In this document: positions 55,760 to 64,000 of the stretch, one piece after another
Numbering within the stretch: the stretch's first letter is position 1
How the letters are laid out: the number at the start of each line of letters is the position of its first letter
From: Antennarius striatus
Taxonomy: Eukaryota > Chordata > Actinopteri > Lophiiformes > Antennariidae
Reading direction: 5' to 3'
DNA: 64,000 nucleotides
NCBI RefSeq assembly: GCF_040054535.1
Contig: NC_090793.1
Span: forward strand, 19,406,501-19,470,500
Made by a program: the position numbers and the translations under genes
The notes under the pieces: generated by a model
Told to the model about the DNA's origin: nothing
Databases searched by the model: none
Seen by the model: the letters and a program-made list of their open reading frames with translations, nothing else

Positions 55760-58560
55760 TGTATGAAGATAAAATAAAACAAACACATCAAACGGTCTCA
55801 ACGGTAAAACAATTCTAAATCCATTTCAAGCTGTATAAAAACCATGTTCACCACCATCCAAACATTTTATACACATCCAACTACAGGACTTTTAGTCTCC
55901 ACAACCTGGGCGGAGACTTGTGGAGGATGCTGCTTATTTGTGGTCCCTGATATGATGTAAAGCACAACCAGAACCTTCAGTTTCCAGGATCCTCCTCTGT
56001 GGATCCACCATTCAGTCTTGATCTGGGAGGCAGACACCCCTCTCTATATTCAAATACAGGCTTAAACTGTCCTCGTTTTTACAGAGCTTATAAATAAGGC
56101 TGGTGTGTGCTGACACTTAGCCGTGCTGCTGGAGGGTTAGAGAGCTTTGGGACTGACATGAAGCACTGAGCATCTGTCTCCTCTTCCTCTCCTTCTTTAC
56201 TCATTCATGCTTGTTACTAACTTGTCTTCTCTCGTCTCTCTCTCTGACTGGCTGTACGCTCACTGACCGCGCACTGCTGCCCTCTACTGGTTGTTTCTTC
56301 AATCTGAATATCCAGGTTGAGCAAAGTAGTTCAAAAATAGTTGTTTTTCATGACTGAGACGGGGTGGAGCATTGATCATTAAAATGTTAATACAAAATAA
56401 TGATTTTGGTTGTGTTTTTTATCATATGAAATTAGTGCTTTTGGGTCAGAGCTAGTGGTGGTCGAATCAGTTTCATCATAGGAACAATGACGTTCCTAAA
56501 CAGATGTAGACATTAGATTGATGGCAGGTCTCCGGGGGTTCAGGGTTGGTTCAAATTGTTATGATGGTGCAAATATATCAGTGCAGGTTCAATAGGAACT
56601 CACCTTCTCTGCAGGAGGTCCATATTTGAGCCAATAATTTCAGAGAGGAATAACAACTGGCCTTTCAGCCAAAGCATGTCATTGATCAGTCAGTGGGACG
56701 TTCACACATTCTACCCGGGGGTCTGACTGCCATTTCTGTTCAAAGCGATAACAAAACCAGAGTTAAATGAAGCAGAATGAAAAGGCCACTCCTTAGCAGT
56801 GATGGCTCAGCGGGGGGGGGGGGGGGGTCAAGGTACAGATGAGAGGAGAAAAGACAAGGGCAAGCGCAAAACACAGACGAAATACAAAATACATTGTAAA
56901 GTTTGTGAAAGTTCGTACTCAAATCAAATATTCACAGCTGTTGATCCACACAAACCGTTCCGTCTGATTTCTGGCTCTAGACTCCATCAATGCATGTTCT
57001 TGAAGGCAAGACGATTGTGATCTTCTCTTAGATAAATTTGATAGAGGGCTAATCTTATGTTAATCTCATTCTATTCCCCTGCAGACCAAAAGAAAAACGT
57101 TCATGCAAAATATCAATTATTTAAAATTAGAACCAGAATCAAAGTGCATTTGTCCACATGAATACTTTCAAAAGTCAAACAATTCTCTTTCTCAAACAAT
57201 ATCAGTGATATTAGAATATCCCTGCTGTTCAGTCCGAGTTAAACCCTGATTATGCATTCTTTAATCGATAATATCCTGGTGTATGAAGGTGAATGCAAAG
57301 CTTTAGTCAGAGGACAATATGGATTCCTTTTATTCTGCAGCAACATTTGGACATTTCCTACCTCTGTAATCTGGCCTTTAACTTCTCCAAATCACAGAAA
57401 AGATTTCCGCTCCTCAAGGAAACCATGAGGAATGTTTTTTGTTTGTTTGTTCTCTGAAAAGATTCCCTCAATCAATTCAGAAATGCTGCAACCATTCCTG
57501 CTGATTGTCGCTACAGAGATCACTTCTAGAGATCACAGATCATGCATATATATGTTCACACACACACACACACACAGACTTAATTTTCCGAAGGGAACTA
57601 ACTTTTATTTTTTACCTGATAAACATTTCTTAAAGACTAGAGTGAGTGTCTGATCCTTGCCCACCCATCTTTGATCCACCAGTCTCCTCTTCCAGCCATC
57701 AAACTGCTTCCACCCAGGAATTTAATAACAGTTTGAATGCCAGAAGCTCAAATCCAGAGAAGCTTTTTATTTTATCACTGAAACTACTTTTCCTTTCACT
57801 GTCAACTCTCCATGGAGAGGCTGTCGCGTCGGAGCCTCGATCCCAGCGTAAGGCTCCGTCGGGGGGGGCGGTCATTAGCTGCGTCCCTGGGGGGCTGCTT
57901 CCCCCTGGGCGTCCGCTCCGCTTCACCCTCAGCTCTTTGTGGCTCCTGCTGATAAGGACCAGCTAATGTCTGCTCATTCGCCGGCTGGAGTAGAAATGAT
58001 AGAGCGGAACTGTTGTCCACTCTGTCAGGACAATAGGAACTAGAATCCATCCCCCCAGGCTGCTGTATTCTACAATAGAGATAGTGTATGTACAGTTTGA
58101 ATCCAGGTGCTGGAAATAGAGACAGTGGGGGTGTGACAGACAGAACTAATGTACAATAGAGTGTCGTCTATAAAATGTCACCGGTTCCACTCCAGTCGGT
58201 GTCTAGATTACTAAAACATCCCACAGAAACATAATAAACCTGTGTTCCATTGAATCTTACCTCTATAACAGCAGCCGTAAAACAAATAGAACCAAAAGTA
58301 CCCATGATCCTCCTTGGTTGCACAATCTTCCTGCAATAGCTACGTAATATAAATGATAGAGAAGGAAATAGAGAAATAGAGAATTTTTTAAAATCTGGAC
58401 AGAAGTCTAACCTCTGTTAAGGCGGCACAATGCCCCCAATGGTCCCAGGATATAGTCTGATCCCCATCACGGGACCCCTAACCCCCCAAAACCCACCCCG
58501 AAGATCTGCAAACAATTTGTTCTTTACTTCTGGATCTAGACGACACTTCAGGACGGACTA
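55760..58560. other. Intergenic, no gene seen
   Basis: Spacer upstream of pold3. A C-rich to T-rich stretch with TCTCTC runs lies at 56,180-56,250. A poly-G run lies at 56,811-56,828. A CA run lies near 57,557. A GC-rich patch at 57,820-57,930 contains several CpGs but no splice-bounded coding frame. Nothing here could be tied to a known protein. Confidence 0.4.
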
Positions 58561-58567
58561 TGTAAGT

Positions 58568-59182
58568 CAGGGGTGGCAAACCTATTTTCACTGGGGGCCA
58601 CATCAGCATAATGTCTGTCCTCAAAAGGCCAGATGTAACTTATAAATGTAACTAAATGTAACTCAACATAATGTAAAATAAATGTAACTTCTCCTTAATG
58701 TTATATAACTCTGAATTTATTACTTACTCAAGTTAAAAACATTATAGTTCGCTTATTGATCTGTTATAACATAAATCTTTTAATAAAGTAATAACTTTTT
58801 TGTCAATGTTGAAATGGGCTGCATTGTGGGAAATGTAGTTGTTGGTCAAAGCACACTTTTGACCTATTTATTTTTAGACACTAACCATTTTTTTAACTAA
58901 CTCACTACATTTTGAGATATTATTTAACATAAACATTGTATTTATATTTATGTGTTCTTCTTCTTATGTTATTATTTATTAATTATCTTTATTGTTTCTG
59001 TTTACACTGTATGTTTGCACTTTTATACCAATCCTGTTTTATGTGCTTTCTATTGCCCCTTAGGAACTAATAAAGTTTTTTAAATTTGAATGAATTTGAA
59101 TTTCAATGCATGCCCTCGCGTGCCAAATAAAATGATATAGAGGGCCACATTTGGCCCCCGAGCCTTGAGTTTGACACAAGTG
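58568..59182. mobile_element. hAT-like non-autonomous element, 615 bp
   Basis: The left end is CAGGGGTGGCAAACCTATTT with GGGGGCCACATCAGC. The inverted right end is CACTTGTGTCAAACTCAAGG with GGGGGCCAAATGTGGCC. Flanks ATGTAAGT and ATCTAAAT agree at 6 of 8 bases, an aged target duplication. The inside is AT-rich and non-coding, with a repeated AACTAAATGTAACT word. Confidence 0.7.
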
Positions 59183-59699
59183 ATCTAAATGATTTGCTCT
59201 GTTTCTGGTGATTGGTAGGTCTTGTGCGCCGCATCACTTCCTGTAACGGTGATGATACCTCACACCTGGTCCAGTCGCACCATGGATGGGAGTTATACAA
59301 TCCTCGTGTGTTCAGGCGTGACGTGAGCAACGCCACCATCATCATGTCACAGCATCATAGCAGCACGGAGACAAGAATACACCTCTTCTTTTTCCCCTAT
59401 TTTTCCCCTATTTTGAACCCGATTCATCTTGTGAAAAAAAAAGCACACACTGCGCTTCAAGAGTCCTCTTTCACCTTTTCTGTGACTGCTGCCTCTCATT
59501 GCAGCCTGACAGTCATCTCCAGCTTGAATAGATTTACCAAGACTTTATGAAGGAGTCATTAAACACAGCAGCGCGGAACCCTTAGAGCAGTATCGCCGCC
59601 ATACGGATCCAAAGAGCCCTTAGAAATGTGGATAAAGAGGAGCGAATAACACACTTTGTGTCACTTTGAGAGAAAAAAAAAACGGGAAAATTGTGAACG

Positions 59700-60130
59700 T
59701 TGAAGGTGAAGAAGTTAATTTGAAATGCTCTCTTGGAGGATGCGTGCGCTAGAAGCTGCTAACACGCTCGCTAATGGAGATCAGCCACACACAAGCGCAC
59801 AAACGGAGATTCGAATCAGAGGTCACTGGATTTCACGCTGAATTGAGTTCGGTTAGCGCAGACGGGAGCCGCGGAGCCTCGCGGAGCATTAAATTATCAT
59901 TTGAAATGACAGCAAATTGAGAGCGTGAATTTGACTCTGGCTCGGTTTAGTCAGGGTTAATTTAGTCTTGATGAATCCTTTCAGAAAATGAATATTCAAA
60001 CGGTCAAACTTCATTTGAGCGAAATGTAATTTAAGATTACTTTGGTGAGCAGCTAGCCGTCAAGAGGCAGAGGTATTATCCCAGCCTCATATAATTACTG
60101 CTTAGAATATTCCTGCATTAAAATACATGA
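59700..60130. other. Unique CpG-containing sequence, possible regulatory element
   Basis: Free of recognisable repeats. It contains CTAACACGCTCGCTAATGGA and GCCGCGGAGCCTCGCGGAGC, and then AT-rich homeodomain-like words (ATTAAATTATCATTTG, TAATTTAAGATTA, TATAATTA). The pattern is that of a conserved non-coding element, but conservation cannot be seen from one sequence. Confidence 0.25.
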
Positions 60131-60146
60131 TATAATACTGTTCCAT

Positions 60147-60183
60147 TTATAACCTGAGCAAAAAAAGTTTGCTCAGGTTATAA
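60147..60183. repeat. Perfect 16-bp inverted repeat (hairpin)
   Basis: TTATAACCTGAGCAAA, a 5-nt AAAAG spacer, and TTTGCTCAGGTTATAA. All 16 pairs match. It lies just upstream of the composite hAT-like element. Confidence 0.9.
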
Positions 60184-60335
60184 GACTTATTGCGGAGTCT
60201 CCATGTTTACCCACACAAAACAAATCAGACTAATGAATCGGGTAAATTCGTGGCAACAAATAAGGGATGATAAGGATATCCATAGACTACCTTCCCTATT
60301 GTTAAACATATTTCATTGGAATCCCTAAACTGAAG

Positions 60336-60809
60336 TAGAGGTAAAATCGGACTCGGGCTCAAGATCTTACCTCTAGGCTCTGTGACTCTTGTTTAGTAAG
60401 TGAATAGCAATTACCATACATTCTCTGTTTTACCTAAATTATTTATTTTATAAGGGTATTCCTTACTTTAATATCTATAGATCATTTGAGATACACCATA
60501 TATAATTACATATTTATTAAAAAAGTTAGCAAAAGATAAGCCTGAGTCCAACATGAACGTGATTATTAACATTTTGAGCCCGACCCAGCCCGAATATACT
60601 CAGGCTTGGGCCTAAGATCTAACCTCTAGTCCCGAGGCTAGAGGTAAGATCTTAAGCCCGAGCCCGAGTCCAAAAAAATCCAGCACGACCCGACCCGAGC
60701 CCGCGGGTATTAAAGCTCGACCTGACCCAAACATAATTATTGACATTTTGAGCCCAACCCAGCCTGAAATTCGGGCCGGGTTGGGTTCGGGCTTAAGATC
60801 TAACCTCTA
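60336..60809. mobile_element. Composite hAT-like miniature element with internal inverted ends
   Basis: The outer ends are TAGAGGTAA at 60,336 and AACCTCTA at 60,802-60,809, with 8-bp flanks AACTGAAG and AACTGAGG. Inside are extra complete pairs: a short foldback at 60,336-60,378 and a second inner element at 60,639-60,809 with ends TAGAGGTAAGATCTTAAGCC. Repeated CCCGAGCCCGA/GACCCGACCC text fills the arms. It is non-coding. Confidence 0.7.
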
Positions 60810-60904
60810 AACTGAGGTCAGAAGCAATCACACATCATGTGAAATGTATACGAAGACACAGCTAACATGTTTAAATTAACATAAATAATAATATAAATAC
60901 TCTG

Positions 60905-60968
60905 TCGCTATACCGCGGAATTTCATTTTCCTGGAATGTTTTAATTGCGAGTAACGAGGGATTACTGT
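60905..60968 (+). repeat. TA-flanked inverted-repeat DNA element, copy 3 (end only)
   Basis: CGCGGAATTTCATTTTCCTG-like text (60,914 on) and the end CGAGGGATTACTGTA. It matches the right part of 40,316-40,606 and the terminus of 3,770-4,056. Confidence 0.55.
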
Positions 60969-61764
60969 ATTCACCTACATTGTTCCTACAGTCTGACTCT
61001 CCTCAGTGTAGATATTGGTGTGGAAATGCTTTTTCCACTGGAGCAATCAGCTGTGTGTGGGCAGGAGGGCTGAATATGTTGTAGATACATGGGGAAACAT
61101 CCAAACCAGAGCATCTGTTCTTGTGTTTTGGATGACAGGACTCGTGAACGTGAGAACAACAGCAACACGGGCCAATGCTAACGTTTCTCCAGCACGTCTG
61201 TATGCAGACTGTAAGATAACACCAGGAGAAACAGTTCCCGCTCGGCGTCACAGCTGAGTATTTGTTCTGTTTTTGTAGGAGCAGCTAAAAGCTCCATCTG
61301 CAGTCATTAAATAAATCCTGCAGATCGTGGCGGCATCTGCTCACGCAGCATGCTCGGGTAAACCGGTAAGCTTCCTGCTCGGCAGGAAACGCCGTGGAAC
61401 AAAAAAGTGCGGAGGAACGGCACGTTGTGATTTTACACGCTCGGTTAAGTTTGACCACCGTGTCGACTCTGAGCTGCGCCGTCTTGCCTGATTACTCCCA
61501 ACAAGTTCCACTTCTCCAGTCGTTTGCTGTCAACAGGTTCCAGGAGACGACATCACACGCTGTGATATCTGGAGTCGTTTCCATACCGGCTGCCCCCCCC
61601 TCCATCCACCAGCCTCAGGGGAAACGGATTCCTCTAATCCATCCTGGTGGTGGAGGATAGCGGCGTCCTGTTTGTCACGGAAATGCAGAACGTCTGCCTG
61701 TGGAGACGGAGGAGCAGGAAGTGGAAATGTTTCTGTCCGCTGAGCTAGAAGCAAAGGAGCATGC

Positions 61765-61875
61765 TTCCTTCTGTTTCCTCCACGTTTCCTAAACATTTCC
61801 ACCATATTTCTTTCATGTTTCCTCCATGCTTCCTCCATGTTTCCACCACACTGCCTCCATATTTGCTCCGTGTAA
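61765..61875 (+). repeat. TTTCCTCCA-type short tandem repeat
   Basis: Nine- to twelve-base words such as TTTCCTCCAC, TTTCCACCA and TTCCTCCATG repeat about ten times with variation. On the opposite strand this gives an artefactual frame of WRKHGGN-like repeats. Confidence 0.75.
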
Positions 61876-61877
61876 CA

Positions 61878-62288
61878 CAAGTTAACTCTGAGAGCGATGA
61901 GGATGAGGAAGAGGATGAGGATGAGGCTGCTGGGAAGCTGAAGACAGTCAGTCTGATGTGACCGTGGAAACGGTTCCCAGTGATGTCACTGGTGTCAGGA
62001 CGATACGGCGTGAGACGAGGAGACAGGAGCAGCAGACGGAGACAGACTCCAACACCTCGGGGTCGTCGTCCCGACAAGAGGCTCCCTTATCTGCAGCAGC
62101 TCCCGGCACCGGCGGGTCAAGGCCCCCAGCTTCAGACGGTCCCAGTGGAAATGAAACCAGCCACTGTGGAGGAGATGCTCCACTTGTTGAACTTCACAGG
62201 ACCTCCGTGTTTCTCCAGTGCCGTCAGACACGTCGCTGACAGCTTTAAAGTCACTGAGCGACGCCACGGCTGCAAAGAGTTTGCATGA
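61878..62288 (+). other. Weak coding candidate, function unknown
   Basis: After a pyrimidine-rich stretch and AG at 61,884, one frame reads NSESDEDEEEDEDEAAGK and then meets a stop at 61,959. The same frame reopens to give LLNFTGPPCFSSAVRHVADS near the C-terminus, ending at 62,288. An overlapping second frame (61,958-62,239) is Ser/Gln-rich. GTCAGT at about 61,947 could be a splice donor between the parts. I do not recognise the protein. It could be a last exon pair, an old pseudogene or chance. Confidence 0.2.
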
Positions 62289-62299
62289 AATCCATCATT

Positions 62300-63150
62300 T
62301 TCTGCTCCTGTAACCAAATTGAAAGCATTCATGTCAAATGTTGCATAAAAAATAATAATTCAGAACTCCACATTAATGTATCTGCAACTTCTTGCATGTT
62401 TTAAAATGATTCTTCCTCCTAATAAATCATCTTTCTGAAGGAGAAGCCATTCGGTGTCAGAATAAATATTTTATAGGAACGTCTGACAGATTCATGGAGG
62501 AATTATTTGAGAATAGACCGTGACAGTTTGTTTAACATACAAACACATATTATAAAAGAAGTAACAGAAAGAAAAATGGTGAGATTAATTGTTGGCTTGT
62601 TCTTCAGTCTTACGCTGTATCTATGAATTATTCATGGGGAATAATATTTTCCCACATTAGAGATGGAAAACAAATTACAACATTTTTAAATCTGAAAATG
62701 ATAAATGATCTACACATTTTTCACCCAAAGGCAGTTAACTGACTTTACATAATATTCTAAAAACAGGAAAAGAAATGGCATAAGCCCTTTAGAGCAAACC
62801 AACAGGATTAAAACAGAAGCAACGTTTAAAAAAGAGGACTGAATCCTGTTCACATCACGTCGGGACGGAAGTTGGATTTCCCTGTTTGTGTGTTTGTTCT
62901 GCTCCGACGTGAACAAACACACAGTTTGGTGTTTTGTTGGAGTGACTAGGAGGAAAAGATGATCATTTCTCTGGAAGTTAGACACACAAGAAAAAGAAAG
63001 TTTCATAAAGGAAAGCAAACATAAAGTCTTCAGTTTGTTTCCCCGCTCAAACTTCAAGTCAATTTGTTTCACCTGCCATTCAGGTGTTGCCACAGGTGGC
63101 TCAAGGGTTAGGGTTTTATTCAAGTTACAAACTGTAATGTTTGTAACTTG
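62300..63150. other. Intergenic, no gene seen
   Basis: AT-rich unique sequence. The 137-codon frame on the - strand (62,710-63,123) has no motif and no splice or start context, and is taken as chance. Confidence 0.4.
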
Positions 63151-63159
63151 AATAAATAA

Positions 63160-63285
63160 TAGAATTTAGAGTTATTTAACATTAAAGAGTAGTTACATTT
63201 GTGTAGCATTACATTGAGTTGCATTTAGTTACATTTATAAGATACATCTGGCCCTTTGAGGACAGTCATTACGCTGATGCTGACC
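63160..63285 (-). repeat. Fragment of the 58,568 hAT-like family, reversed
   Basis: Repeated TTAGTTACATTT words and ACATCTGGCCCTTTGAGGAC followed by AGTCATTACGCTGATG. This is the reverse of CATAATGTCTGTCCTCAAAA and GGCCAGATGTAACTT at 58,608-58,640. Only one end is present. Confidence 0.6.
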
Positions 63286-63639
63286 AGAACTGGGGGAGGA
63301 CAACCTGAGGAGAAGAGGAGGAGAACTCATCTCAACATTCCAAGTTGGATTTCAAGACGTCAGCGTTTGAAGAAGACGTCACCTCCAGATAAAATACGGG
63401 ATGTGAGCAGCAGATGGAGGACTGGAATGATTCCATCGGTGGAAGGCGGCACCGCTGAAGGAGGCTGAAGCGTTTCTATTTAATCAATTGTGTCTTTATT
63501 ACCGATCGCCGAATGAATTTCATCCCTAAATAGCAGAAATTTTGAATTCTAAATTCTGATTTGATCTAGGGAACATTAAAAGGGAGGAAATTATGTCACC
63601 CTTCTGAGGTTTGCATGTCTTGCTTCTATACAAACAGGT

Positions 63640-63960
63640 GGGCGTGGGCGGGGAGGTGGGGGGAGGGGGTGATGGAGGAGCACCCACCACCTCCATAAAA
63701 ACTCATCCATAATTCAAAACAAATTATGAGATGAGAGCTGTGAGAAAATGATGAAAGGAGAAGGACTGGAGAACGACATGAGAGGAAATGAGGAATACGG
63801 AGGACAAAAGAGCATCAGCTGAGAGGGGGGAGGGGCGCTCAGCAGGAGGCAAGGAGGAGGAGGAGGAGAAAGGAAGGAGCGCGTCGACTCCAGTCGTCTC
63901 ATTACGGCGGTCGTTAGAGGTTCGTCTCCTACAGTGATGAAATGATTCGGATCAAAGGAC
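63640..63960 (+). promoter_or_regulatory. Possible promoter near window end
   Basis: GGTGGGCGTGGGCGGGGAGG (GC-box-like) at 63,640-63,660 is followed by CCATAAAAAC (weak TATA-like) at 63,692. Downstream is a purine-rich stretch with several ATGs and no long frame. It could be the start region of a gene lying beyond the window. Evidence is compositional only. Confidence 0.2.
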
Positions 63961-64000
63961 ACTTAACTCCTGACCTCCGGATGAGAGCTGGCAGGAAAGT

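Noticed and set aside
61530-62077. - strand frames with WRKHGGN repeats
   Set aside because: Antisense of the TTTCCTCCA short tandem repeat.
62710-63123. 137-residue - strand frame
   Set aside because: AT-rich, no recognisable motif, no splice or promoter context; consistent with chance.

Overview
The window looks like nuclear DNA from a teleost fish. The genes have short exons with GT-AG introns. An ortholog of the vertebrate DNA polymerase delta subunit POLD3 is present. Introns and spacers carry typical fish repeats: 3' ends of non-LTR retrotransposons, hAT elements with 8-bp target duplications, TA-flanked inverted-repeat elements, a tRNA-derived SINE and long microsatellites.

Bases 1-50,716 are a head-to-tail tandem array, all on the + strand, of one SLC6 (sodium/chloride-dependent neurotransmitter transporter) family. 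It is closest in motifs to the GABA/taurine/betaine/creatine branch (SLC6A13-like; possibly the fish-specific slc6a22 group). I call the units A to G. A is the 3' end of a gene that starts before the window. B, C, D, E and G are complete 14-exon genes. By my hand splicing they read through without stops and encode 575, 584, 581, 577 and 579 residues. F is a truncated pseudogene with exons 2-4 only. A further relic, an upstream region plus a broken exon 1, lies between C and D. Exon lengths 2, 3 and 5-13 are the same in every intact unit (135, 138, 133, 135, 104, 125, 113, 138, 103, 101 and 168 nt). Exons 1, 4 and 14 vary. The paralogs differ at the transmembrane-1 pocket residue equivalent to GAT1 Tyr60. 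G also changes two otherwise conserved core positions.

Bases 51,698-55,359 hold pold3 on the - strand, convergent with the array, in 12 exons coding 450 residues with a C-terminal PCNA-binding box. Its start region has E2F-like and ETS-like sites.

Bases 55,500-64,000 contain no gene I can defend. They hold a 200-bp GATA microsatellite, several hAT-like elements, a perfect hairpin, a unique CpG-containing stretch that could be regulatory, and one weak coding-exon candidate near 61.9-62.3 kb.

Exon borders were read by eye from splice consensus and comparison among the paralogs. They may be off by a base in places.
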